A stretch of DNA of 64,000 nt, from the NCBI RefSeq assembly GCF_947242115.1, contig NC_074713.1, positions 10,174,001 to 10,238,000 on the forward strand, given 5' to 3'. The stretch is from Biomphalaria glabrata (lineage: Eukaryota > Mollusca > Gastropoda > Planorbidae). Position numbers and translations under genes: made by a program. The notes beneath the pieces are model-generated. The model made no database searches. It saw only the letters and a list, made by a program, of their open reading frames with translations, and was not told the origin of the DNA. This document shows positions 26,396 to 36,591 of this stretch, piece after piece. Position 1 is the stretch's first letter, and each line of letters starts with the position of its first letter.

Positions 26396-26644
26396 TAAGG
26401 TATAGTAGTTATGGTAATAGTTTTTTTTTTTGTACAGTTACCTTAGAATCAAAACAATGAACTATAAATCTGCGATTTTCCATTTGACATTGTTATCATT
26501 ATTTCTTTTTTTGTTATTGTTACACAGACACTAGATAAAATACAAAAATATATTAGGCCTACTAGACAAACCACTTATCGATAGGCCGAATAAATACAAA
26601 AGTAGTTAATCTAGAAGAAATAAAAACCAATAAAAACGAAATAC

Positions 26645-26860
26645 ACTTTAGGGAACACATTTCTTTTAGCGGCTCCAATAAAGAAAAAAGCCTCAATTTT
26701 GTGGAGGTTATGTCCGTCAGATCTCAAAAACTAGAAAATACAATTTAAAAAAAAACACGATTTCTTGATATTTTGCATCTTGCGAAAATTAGACTCATCA
26801 GTTTGTATTTTCTGAAGGCGAACCTTTTGTTTTAAAAAAATAAATATTCATATGTGTTCT
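26645..26860 (+). repeat. Repeat B, diverged forward copy
   Basis: TATGTCCGTCAGATCTCAAAAACTAG... TTGATATTTTGCATC...TCTGAAGGCGAA, alignable with 41655-41950. Confidence 0.5.
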
Positions 26861-26954
26861 AAAAATATAAGAAATAATTACGTCCATTTCTTAAAATTAT
26901 AAATATATCGGAATTTAGTGACTGATTATTTGATTTGATTCTGTTTATTTTAGG

Positions 26955-27125
26955 TGAGATTTTAACACTAAATCATCACTTGCCACGGCGCAGCCATGGG
27001 GTTTTGAGTTAAAAAACCCCTTCAGAGAGGTTTGAAGCTAAAAAAAAAATACCTCTTCAATATAAAAAAAGCAAATTGCACTCTCAAAAATCTATGAGCA
27101 TAGACAAAGGGGTTTGAGTTTAAAC
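26955..27125. repeat. Repeat R (AATATAAAAAAAGCAAATT...GGGGTTTTGAGTTTAAAC)
   Basis: Roughly 120-130 bp units of CCCCTTCAGAGAGGTTTGAAG..., TACCTCTTCAATATAAAAAA and TTTGAGTTTAAAC. More units of the same kind lie at 51085-51535 in CysD intron 1. Confidence 0.6.
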
Positions 27126-27333
27126 CAGTGGTTCCCAAACTTTTTTGTCTCGTAGAACCCTTGCCATGTTTTCCAGTTTTCGGTAGACCCCCTGAATTGT
27201 TTTGAAAATTCATTAACTTCAAATGAGTTTTTCTTGCAGATTCTAGGCTATATATATACATTGATGCTATTCAATTTAAAATGAAGCAAAACAAAAAAAA
27301 AAAAGAAATTAATATGCATTACATGAATTGACT

Positions 27334-28364
27334 TAGATTCTTAGACTTAGGTCCTCCCGCGCCCTTCGGCACATTGGCGGCAAGCTGTCTCCATAAAGAT
27401 CTGACATTGGCAATGTCTGAAGTCTCCTCCTACCTGATGAAGGTGTGACGCCAGGTTATACGAGGACGTTCCTGTTTGCTCTTTCCTCGTATTGGCCTCT
27501 ATGTCATCGCAACTCTTGGTATGCGTAGTTCATTTTGTCGTAGAACATGCCCCGCAAACCTCATGCGACGCTCTGTCACAACCTCACTAAGTGTTCGACT
27601 CACAGTTCGGCATAAGATTTCCTTGTTTGAGACCGATCTGTGTAACTGACTCCCAAAATCCGTCTCAGCCATTTTTGTTGAGCCACATTTAGTCTCTTCT
27701 CAATTTTGACAGATGACTTCCATGTCTCACATGCATATGTAGCAGTTGGAATGACGATTGTGTTGAGAAGGTATATTTTTGTCTCCAGTCCAATGGCTTG
27801 GCTAGTCCCAATAGGCTGCAGCCTTTGGAAAATGCTCCCTGCCTTTCCTATTCGGCACGCTACATCATGGTAACCATCTCTCCATCATTTGTTATGATGC
27901 TGCCAATGTAAGTTAACTTGTCCTACTCTTCAAGCTTTGACTCGCCTAGTCTGAAGGGGGCACCCTTTGCCTTATATCCCATTTAGTCTAATCCAAGTTT
28001 ATGCGGAGGCCAATTTTGGGTGTCTCTCTATCTAGGCTCTCCGTCATTTCTTGTATACATTATTTGTAGCCCCGAGTAGTGCAACGTCATCGGCGAAGTC
28101 CAAGTCTGTCATTCGGTTTTGTTCATGCCATGGGATACCAAAGGCAGTCTGATTCATTGCTCTCCTCATTATGTAGTCGATGGCTAGGAGGAAAAGGAAG
28201 GGAGATAAGATGCACCCCTGTCTCACACCTGTCTCGATGCTAAAAAACTCTGTTGTTCCCTCTTCTGTTTTAATGCAGCAACTAGACTGACTGTAAAGGT
28301 GTCGTAGGATCTGGACGAAGTTTTCTGGGATGCCGTATTCTCTAGCTATTTTCCACATAGAATC
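27334..28364 (-). mobile_element. 5'-truncated LINE with 13-bp target duplication
   Basis: ACATGAATTGACT occurs at 27321-27333 and 28365-28377, which fixes the ends. The minus frame 28358-28044 encodes reverse transcriptase: GVRQGCILSPFLFLLAIDY (motif 4 region) and the FADD active site. The downstream part is broken but shows the conserved C-terminal text (VAMT..., SDIANVRSLWRQLAANVP-like). The 3' end is a CTAAGTCTAAG-like short repeat. Probably RTE-like; the endonuclease is missing. A fragment of the same family lies at 51680-52030. Confidence 0.8.
28044..28358 (-). pseudogene. LINE reverse transcriptase fragment
   Basis: 105 codons of RNA-dependent DNA polymerase palm: YGIPENFVQILRHLY, GVRQGCILSPFLF, then DLDFADDVALLG with the catalytic aspartate pair. 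The frame ends just after the active site, so thumb and C terminus are out of frame. It cannot act alone. Confidence 0.8.
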
Positions 28365-29062
28365 ACATGAATTGACTAATAAAAAAAAACTATTGATGGA
28401 AAAGTTTGATTATAAAATTTTCATATTGAGCTTCAATAGGGTTTGTTGGACTAGTCCGTTTCGTTTCTTTGATTACAAAGTATTGGGCCAGAAGTCGCTT
28501 TTTTTATTTATTTATTTTATGAGTATTTTACCCAAGATCTGTGTTGTTTTTTTAGGACTAGTTGTCCAATGCTCGCTACATTCATTTAACCTCCCAAGAA
28601 ACACTGAGATTATGACTTCGTTTTGACAAAATTTAGATTATCACCTTGAAGCAGCAAGTTAACCATATTAAATTATGAAACAAGTCTGTTAAATAGACTA
28701 TGTCCGATTCCCGCTTTTATTTAAAATAGGATCTTAAGCACCCAAGAACTCAAAATATTGTCACACTGTTTAAGTCACACATAAGCCTTTCGACAAATAT
28801 CAAACTTCAGTGTGATGGAGCCATATGATCAAAAAGTTGTTCTTTATGATTTCTTGATTCATAACAAAACGAAAAATATAATAGTAATAACACACTATAT
28901 TATCGGGCAAGGTTAACTAGTCCAGCTTTTTTTTTTTTTTTAGAAGTAAGTCATTTGCAAGTAATTACATAAGAATTTTCCACTGTTCTAACTCATCTTA
29001 CCATTACATCCTTGAACTGTATTGTTGCTTAGAGGAATTTTTATCATGATATCAGATATAGG

Positions 29063-29236
29063 CAGGGCTTTTTCTTTTTTGTGACGGTACGCACCGGAAC
29101 GGCATATCGTCACCTTTTTGTAAATTCTTTAATATTTTCTCGTATTTTAACGTATATTATTATTTTTTAGTAGTTAAAAGTTAGGCAATCAACTACTGAG
29201 TACCGGCACCTACTTTTTTCTACAAAAAAAGCACTG
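29063..29236. mobile_element. hAT MITE, 174 bp, inserted in the hAT element
   Basis: CAGGGCTTTTTCTTTTTTGTG at the left, ACAAAAAAAGCACTG at the right, with sub-terminal GTACGCACCGG/ACCGGCACC. GATATAGG is duplicated at 29055-29062 and 29237-29244. Copy 1-714 lacks it, confirming insertion. Confidence 0.85.
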
Positions 29237-29879
29237 GATATAGGATTGTGTAAAACAGGTCTCAAAACCTCTTTAATGGTTGGCAAAGTCTATTTTTTGC
29301 CTACAGTGTGAGTTTTCTAGAGTTTGATTAAGTTTGATAAAGTAAAGTATTGTAAAATGTTCACAAACCTCTTCTCTTTTTTTGATGTTCTATCAAACAT
29401 TTCAAATCTCAATCTATTATATCATGTTGGCGTTGCCTCAAATGATGTTCCAGATTTAATGGTCTTTTAGCGAAATAACTTTAAACCTTATTGCATAAAA
29501 AACACAAATGCATTTGCTTGTTTCACAAGGATGAAATGAAGCCAAATTTGTAATAACCAAGGGACTTTCTACAATTCTTTTCAGACTCGGTCATGCACAA
29601 GATTACTTTCATATAGACAAAATTAAGCTAATTAAAATAGGATGTTAAAATTTCAAAAATAAAATCATTCGACTAACAGGTCTAAAATTCAAAAGGTTAA
29701 CTAAGGTACAAATTGTTAGTAGAAAATGAAATTTAAAGTTTATACAGGCTTAAATGAAATCCATTATCGTAAACCCCCATTTACAGGACATAGACCCCCA
29801 ATTAATTTTTTCACCTCCGTAGACCCCTTGAAAGTCCCCGCAGACTCCTGGCGCATGTTCCATAGTTAGGCCACCTCTG

Positions 29880-30180
29880 CCTTAGACATTCAACAAAAGG
29901 GAAGAACTTCTTTTAAATGGACCTGTTGGAAACCGCCTCTGTATTTGTATGAATCATATATTATTTTAAATTATTACGATGTGCCTACATTTTTCAAAGA
30001 GATTCATTTTTCTTTCATAAATTTAAAATGATGTTAACACGTACAAGCAACTTTAAAAGAATTTTGTAAAATCATACGCAGAGAATATGGCAATAAAATA
30101 TAGATCTAGAACTTTTTTAAAGAAATCATACAGGCGTAAATTTTCAATTTTCGAAAATTAAAGCGCAGTTATTTTGGCTT
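29880..30180. other. Intergenic, nothing recognised
   Basis: AT-rich, no open frame or element ends. Confidence 0.35.
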
Positions 30181-30683
30181 TAAATCTGCCGTTGTCATGG
30201 CCAGGGGGTGTAAATGGGGATAAGCACCCATTGTTTATAAAATAATTCTTATGGCATGCGCCTCAGACAGCCTCTGAGAACTAAGTCCAGCACCTGGCCT
30301 GCTCATGTGGCGAAGCTGCTATTACTAACAGGTGAAGGGGTGTAGGCGGATACCTGGCACAACAAAACAGGGAGCTTTGGGCACATGGAGCTCGTCAGCT
30401 TAATAAGGCTATTCATCTAGGAGAGGGGTACTTTGACTTCAAACCTCTACTGCTTTGCGGTACTTAGGCTTCAGGACATAACCTTGAGGAAAACTCAGGA
30501 GTGATGCCCCTTAGGTGTTGGGACTCTCAGTTATGACATGCCTCCGGCAGCTTCTGCAACTGAGCTGGTGCCAAATGTAATGCGAAGCGTTCCTTTAGAT
30601 CACATCAACAAGTTTGAGAGAGGTTCACCCATGATCCCTTTAATGCGTCCCGGAGAGGAAACTCAACAAAAACCAGTGACTCA
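30181..30683. repeat. Unidentified GC-balanced repeat-like segment
   Basis: From TTAAATCTGCCGTTGTCATGG through GGATACCTGGCACAAC to GAAACTCAACAAAAACC the base composition is clearly less AT-rich than its surroundings. This is typical of a retroposon body. No reading frame or terminal repeats. Family unknown. Confidence 0.35.
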
Positions 30684-30691
30684 TCTGGGAG

Positions 30692-31735
30692 CCGAAGCAG
30701 GACGTTTTGGCGCGAAGGTCGTTTTGGCGTGAGCCGTTTTGGCGACGGGACGTTTTGGCGCGAAATACATTATATAGGTTTATTGTATTATTTCTTTTAA
30801 AAGAATTATTCATATATATGTTTTGCATGAGTGTTTGTGTTACGACATATTTTTCACGTAGTAAATGTAAATGTGTGTTTGTTTTTCACATCATTTTCTT
30901 TAATAGACATTTTGGCTTGTGTATGTGTGTTTATTAAGAGGCACACTTTTATTTTCAAAAAAGTTTTTTAAGATATTACTTTAAAATTAAAAACAAAATC
31001 GCGTGAGAGAGGGGAGGGGTGGAGAAAAGAGTATATACAAGGAGTGAAAAGTGAGCAGAAGAGCGGGGGCGGGATAGGTGTCACCATTCCCAAGAGATGA
31101 TCGCCAGACTCAGTGCTCGGTGCTGGTCTTGTCTTCATTTGTTTAACTCTATCTGCGTCAATGCGAGATGTGTCACCCAAATCACCCCTACCCAATTTCT
31201 CAAAATATATCTTTTCACGTTGGAGTTTGTACTGACCACATTCCGTGTCGTGATCTTTACTATGTGTGGAGTTATTGTCGTCATTCAGAGTAATAGAGCT
31301 TTAGATGTTTACATGGTTTTTGTTATATTAAAGTGTGACACTTAGCTTGTTCGTATATTACACTAATGTCAAATAAAAAAAAAATCTTTTGGAAAGAAAT
31401 CCAAAAATGTCATCCAGTGCGATTAGCAGAATTCACATATAGCATGTCATTACCATTCAGGAATCTGACTTATTATAGGCCTATATTCATGAAATAAGCA
31501 AAACCTTTCTAATTAAAAAAAAATAAAAATTCGCTGAACGGTGTTAGAATTCATACTATACATACAATATTATGGTAGAGTGAAATAAACATTGTTATAA
31601 AAGCTACGTGCTTATTAAATTATCGTCAAATGATATATCGCGCCAAAACGTCCCATCGCCAAAACGGCTCGCGCCAAAACGTCCCGTCGCCAAAACGGCG
31701 GGGTCAAAACGGCGTCGCCAAAACGTCACGTACCG
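30692..31735. mobile_element. Non-autonomous DNA transposon with GACGTTTTGGCG terminal repeats
   Basis: Both ends carry inverted arrays of CGTTTTGGCG: four at 30703-30764, and at least five in reverse at 31638-31725. TCTGGGAG is duplicated at 30684-30691 and 31736-31743 (8 bp, perfect). Length 1044 bp. The interior has no transposase, only short frames. The 8-bp duplication points to hAT or another 8-bp superfamily. The ends do not begin with the common CAGNG, so the superfamily stays open. Confidence 0.8.
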
Positions 31736-31743
31736 TCTGGGAG

Positions 31744-32755
31744 CATCCATTGTCTTTCGATACAGAAGGAACCATATAAATCTGCGTGAATCTAAAAGCA
31801 TATTGAAATCTTCAAAGCTAATTATACAATGAACATTATTTATACTAGTATTTAGATATCATCTAATTACCTATTAAAATGACAAGTTTGAATTTACTTC
31901 ATTTACTTTTCTATTTCAGTTATGAACGTGTTGAAACACTTAAGACTTTTCTTAACCTTGAAAAACTTGAAACTTTGGGGATGCACTAAAAGTTCAAAAT
32001 CAAGATTTTAACGTGGGAGGTTATTCTTTGCTTTTAGAAAATAATAAATTAAAAAAATAACACTGTTCGAAATATCAAAATTCTTTGTTGTTGTTGTTGT
32101 TGTTGTTTTGTTGTTTTTTTTTTTATGTTCCTTCAGACATAAATATTATTAAATCCATGCCCAATACTTCTCTCAGGAGACGACAGCCCAGAAAACAAAC
32201 GCCTCGACCAGGCAGCTGTACTTATTCAAGTAATAGTTCAATTCACTTCATTAGTAGCCTACATTCATTTCAATGAAATGCAACAAAATATGAATTAATA
32301 AAGTAAAACAGAAATGCAATTTAACAAGTGATTTAAATGATTTTATCAATGTCTAATGTTGCAAGTACATCCGTTGTTTAACCCTTTTGGTTCGCCGTTG
32401 AGTATAGGCCTACAACAGTACTTCGCCATTGGACTTTACTCTTCCCTTGTAGTTTCCAGTCTAGAGCCTGTTTGGCCGCTTTCTGCTGTTCTTCATATTC
32501 TATGCCCTGTCCAACACATTTACCTCTTTAATACCAGTCTCTTTTAAATGGCGTGGAACTAATTATTTTTTCTATTAAACGAAAAGAGCCTAGGGAAGTG
32601 AAGTTCAATCCAAGTGTAGAAACTAGAAATTATTTTCTACGACTGACAACGTCCAGTTTAAATATCAAACCAACATTCCATTCAGAATTAATGAAACATT
32701 ACATTCAGAATTAATGAAACATTACATTCAGATGAATAAAACATTACATTCATAT
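31744..32755. other. Intergenic with short tandem repeats
   Basis: (TTG)n at about 32085-32115. A roughly 24-bp ATTCAGAATTAATGAAACATTAC repeat lies at about 32675-32750, into which the LTR element inserted. No gene supported. Confidence 0.4.
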
Positions 32756-32978
32756 TGCTATAACTTAGCCAAATAACCTCAACGAAAGGATTATAAAATA
32801 ACAAAATAGAATGTTTAATAACTAAATAGGGAACTAGATCTAGAATCACAGCACAAGCGTCGTTTTCATCTCTAATCATCGGCCATCTTGACTTCTTCTC
32901 TTATTTCATGTCTCTGTCCTGTGTCTCATGGTGCGCAGTCTCACACCTAATGACAACGTGCAATGTAGAGTCATAACA
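32756..32978 (-). repeat. LTR (downstream, 3' of the element)
   Basis: 223 bp, TG...CA ended, preceded on the minus strand by a purine tract. Confidence 0.92.
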
Positions 32979-32989
32979 CTGCCCCCTCC

Positions 32990-35900
32990 TTAAAACTGTT
33001 CGTCTCGAACAAAGTTTGCCCCGCCATGATAACGATGAAGCCGATCCACGTGAACAACCTTGAAGCTAGACCGTGGAGTCTTCTGAATTCGGTAGACCAC
33101 ATCGTTGATCCTTTTAACGACACGAAAGGGACCTTCCCAGTCTCTTTGGAGTTTTGGGGATCTACCTTTTCTTCTCTGGGGGTTATATAGCCATACCAGA
33201 TCGTTTTCCTGAAACCCCGAGGTATTTGCACGTCTATCGTATCTAGTCTTCATTAGATCGCAGTTATTCTTCATTGTCCCACGAGCCAGAGAATGGGTTT
33301 CCTCCAGACGCCGTCTAAGATCGTTGACATACTCAGTAGCAAGGACTGGTGTGTCTCTCGGAAGTCCAAATAGCAGATCACTTGGTAAACGAAGTTCCCG
33401 GCCGAACAACATCTTTGCAGGGGTATATGTAGTAGAGCAATGGATGGAACTCCTGTAGGACATCAGGAACACTGGAATGTATGCATCCCAGTTGTCCTGT
33501 CGATCATCGGTGACCTTCGACAAGTATTGTTCTAAGGTACGATTGAACCGCTCTACCATTCCATCTGACTGCGGGTGTAGTGGTGTAGTGCGAGTTTTAT
33601 TGATGCCAAGCACCCGGCACATTTCCTGAAATACTCTAGATTCAAAGTTCCTGCCTTGATCGGAGTGTAGCTCCATAGGGACACCAAATCGACTGATCCA
33701 GTTCTCAACAAGCGTTTCTGCTACCGTTGTTGCTTCTTGGTTCGGTATTGCATACGCCTCCGGCCATTTAGTGAAGTAATCAATAGTTACCAATATGTAC
33801 TTATTTCCTCGTCTAGTTTCAGGAAATGGCCCTGCCACATCAATTGCAATCCTTTCAAACGGAACTCCAACCATGTATTGTTGCATTTGTCCCCTTGTTT
33901 TGCGTGGAGGGCCCTTTGCGGCTGTACAGACGTTGCATCCCCGGCACCATTCCTCTATATCCTCTCTGTATCTGAACCAGTAGAATTTCCGGCGAACCTT
34001 ATCGAGGGTCTTATTAACACCCAAATGAGACCCACTGGTACCATTGTGAATTTCCTGCAGCACCTCAGACACTCTGCTTTTTGGTAATATAAGCTGAAAA
34101 CGCCTCGATGTGCCGTCAACGGATTCCCAGACCCTTCTTAGGACACCATTAATGATGGTTATTGAGTCCCATTGCGCCCAGTACGCTTTCGTGGCAGCCC
34201 CTTTTTCAGAGATGTGCTGCCACTCGGGCCGTTGTCCATTCTCCTTCCATAGCAGAATGGGAGCCAGATCATTATCTTCCAACTGGTCCTCTCTAATTTT
34301 TTCATCTGACCAGGATCCGGTAACATCTACTCCTAGACGACAACACTCAATTTCTTTTTCTTCTGCCTTCACGCAGTACCTGCACTCCATTTTGCATGGT
34401 CTTCGAGACAATGCATCAGCATTCTGGTGAATCAGTCCCTTCCTGTGTTCAGTCTCAAATTCATAACTCTGCAACCGTTCAACCCATCTCGCCACCTGTC
34501 CCTCTGGATTCTTGAAAGATAGTAGCCATTTCAAGGCTGCGTGGTCAGTTCTCAGTTTAAACCTTTGTCCATAGAGATATTTATGAAAATGTTTAATTGA
34601 ATCAACTACAGCCAACAATTCACGTCTCGTAACACAATAATTCATTTCAGACTTTGACAACCTTCTACTAAAGTAAGCTACGACCTTTTCGTTTCCATCA
34701 ATGCACTGCGATAGCACAGCACCGATCCCCGTACCGCTTGCGTCTGTATCTAGAATGAATGGTGTACCCGCCAGTGGGTATGCTAACATCGGCGACGAAA
34801 GGAGAGCCTCTTTTAACTTTTCAAACGCCTCCTGGCATTCTATTGACCATGTAAACCGCTTTTTCTGTTCTGTCAGTTGGTGAAGAACTCCTGCAATCCT
34901 AGAGAAGCCTGGAACAAAGCGTCGGTAATAAGTACAAAGGCCCAGAAAACTTTTCAGTTCCTGTACACTTTCAGGGACAGGCCATTGCCTAATCGCTTCA
35001 CTTTTGTCTGGATCCGTGCTTATACCTTCGCTTGATACGACATGGCCCAAATATTTCACTTCCTTCTTGAATAGGTCACACTTCTTGGGGTTGATCTTCA
35101 TGCCCGCACTTCGAATCCTTTGAAACACTTCTCTCAAATTGTTCAAATGTTCATCAAATGTACTCCCAAGTACGATAATGTCATCAAGATATACCAGACA
35201 AGTATTCCAGTTAAGACCTCTCAAGACTTGCTCCATCAATCTCTCAAAAGTGGCTGGTGCATTGCATAGGCCAAATGGCATCACCTTAAATTGCCATAGG
35301 CCACTTCCAGCTGAAAAGGCCGTCTTTTCTTTATCCTTTGGGTGCATCGCTACCTGCCAATATCCGCTTTTGAGGTCTAGAGTCGAAAAGATTTTTGATC
35401 CGGCAAGTGTGTCCAGTGTGTCATCAATACGGGGAAGAGGATAACTGTCTTTCTGAGTGACATTATTCAATGCCCGGTAATCTACACAAAACCGCAAAGT
35501 CCCATCTTTCTTTTTAACCAACACAACTGGTGAACACCACGGGCTGTTGGATGGCTCGACGACCCCTTGTTGTTTCATACTTTCCAGCATATCGATTGCT
35601 TCTTGCTGTTTGGCCAGCGGTAGACGACGTGGTGGTTGTCGAATGGGTCTGGCATTTCCTGTATCAATACGGTGCTGCACAAGGTTTGTAATCCCGCAGT
35701 CATTCTCGTCATTGGGAATAATGTCCATAAATTCCAAAATTAATTCCTCAGCCTTGTTATATTCTTCCATCGAAAGACTTTCTTTCGTCTTGATAAGAAG
35801 TTTGGGTATCTGTGAATTTTCCTTCGGTGCCGTGTTTGTCGATACCTCTGCGTCCAGACATTGTGTGATCAGATCCACGGAGTAACAGTCCGCTATGACA

Positions 35901-36535
35901 CTACCCGCTCGTAGCTTTCTTTCCTGCGAGTAAAGATTCATGACCCTCACGGGGACCTTTCTATCATCAACACTGACCACTAACGTCTTTCCTACAGCCA
36001 GCCTATTCTCTATTCCTCTCGCTGTTTCTACGAGTTTCGTGCGGATAGTTTCGCAACTTCCTTCAATCTTTCCCCAAATTATACATTCCGATTGTGCTGG
36101 TATGGTCGTATCTTCTACTAACAAAATTCTTCTCACTAGACCTTCTCCGGTATCTTCCTCGAGTAGTGGAAACTCCATGTTAGCATATTGTATAGTACCA
36201 TTTGCCATGTTTAAAGACAGCCCGAATGCTTGCATAAAATCCAAACCAAGGATACACTCGTCGGTCACATTAGCGACCAGGAAATCATGACTGAATGGTT
36301 GGGTTTGAATTTCGAAGTTTAGTCTAACCTGTCCTAACACTGGTATTAGTTCACCGCTGGCTGTTTTCAGTGTATAACCGTTCGTTCGTATCAATTCCTG
36401 ATCTCCAATATAATCGGGTCGAATTATCGACCGAGATGCTCCAGTATCCAAAAGAAAAGCACGACACCCGCTGCCGATCTTTCCTTGTACCTTTAAACTT
36501 CTATTTCTTCCCAACACTGTGACAGAAATAACCAT
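32990..36535 (-). CDS. Pol-like polyprotein of the LTR element
   Basis: 1181 codons with the Ty3/gypsy order. Aspartic protease (LLDTGAS near residue 30, ILGLDFM later), reverse transcriptase (FCVDYRALN, MPFGLCNAPATF, YLDD), RNase H (LDTDASGTGIGAVL), then an integrase with HHCC zinc finger (SHLGVNKT...CNVCT) and D,D,E core (IDVAGPFPE, HSDQGRNFES, HPQSDGMVERFNRT). It ends without a chromodomain. Open frames on the opposite strand here are shadows. Confidence 0.93.
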   Translation of the reverse strand: MVISVTVLGRNRSLKVQGKIGSGCRAFLLDTGASRSIIRPDYIGDQELIRTNGYTLKTASGELIPVLGQVRLNFEIQTQPFSHDFLVANVTDECILGLDFMQAFGLSLNMANGTIQYANMEFPLLEEDTGEGLVRRILLVEDTTIPAQSECIIWGKIEGSCETIRTKLVETARGIENRLAVGKTLVVSVDDRKVPVRVMNLYSQERKLRAGSVIADCYSVDLITQCLDAEVSTNTAPKENSQIPKLLIKTKESLSMEEYNKAEELILEFMDIIPNDENDCGITNLVQHRIDTGNARPIRQPPRRLPLAKQQEAIDMLESMKQQGVVEPSNSPWCSPVVLVKKKDGTLRFCVDYRALNNVTQKDSYPLPRIDDTLDTLAGSKIFSTLDLKSGYWQVAMHPKDKEKTAFSAGSGLWQFKVMPFGLCNAPATFERLMEQVLRGLNWNTCLVYLDDIIVLGSTFDEHLNNLREVFQRIRSAGMKINPKKCDLFKKEVKYLGHVVSSEGISTDPDKSEAIRQWPVPESVQELKSFLGLCTYYRRFVPGFSRIAGVLHQLTEQKKRFTWSIECQEAFEKLKEALLSSPMLAYPLAGTPFILDTDASGTGIGAVLSQCIDGNEKVVAYFSRRLSKSEMNYCVTRRELLAVVDSIKHFHKYLYGQRFKLRTDHAALKWLLSFKNPEGQVARWVERLQSYEFETEHRKGLIHQNADALSRRPCKMECRYCVKAEEKEIECCRLGVDVTGSWSDEKIREDQLEDNDLAPILLWKENGQRPEWQHISEKGAATKAYWAQWDSITIINGVLRRVWESVDGTSRRFQLILPKSRVSEVLQEIHNGTSGSHLGVNKTLDKVRRKFYWFRYREDIEEWCRGCNVCTAAKGPPRKTRGQMQQYMVGVPFERIAIDVAGPFPETRRGNKYILVTIDYFTKWPEAYAIPNQEATTVAETLVENWISRFGVPMELHSDQGRNFESRVFQEMCRVLGINKTRTTPLHPQSDGMVERFNRTLEQYLSKVTDDRQDNWDAYIPVFLMSYRSSIHCSTTYTPAKMLFGRELRLPSDLLFGLPRDTPVLATEYVNDLRRRLEETHSLARGTMKNNCDLMKTRYDRRANTSGFQENDLVWLYNPQRRKGRSPKLQRDWEGPFRVVKRINDVVYRIQKTPRSSFKVVHVDRLHRYHGGANFVRDEQF

Positions 36536-36591
36536 TTTTGGAGCCTCTGTATACCGTGCTGCCTGTCTCCGCTCCTTGAAACCGGCAGACT

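Larger units (their letters stand above)
27126..29879. mobile_element. Non-autonomous hAT element, split by a LINE and a MITE
   Basis: The left end CAGTGGTTCCCAAACTTTTTT is followed by GTAGACCCCC repeats. The right end is degenerate (TTAGGCCACCTCTG) after CGTAGACCCCTTG repeats. The interior right half matches 1-714. Flanks GTTTAAAC and CCTTAGAC agree at 5 of 8, so the right boundary is approximate. A LINE (27334-28364) and a MITE (29063-29236) sit inside it. Confidence 0.65.
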
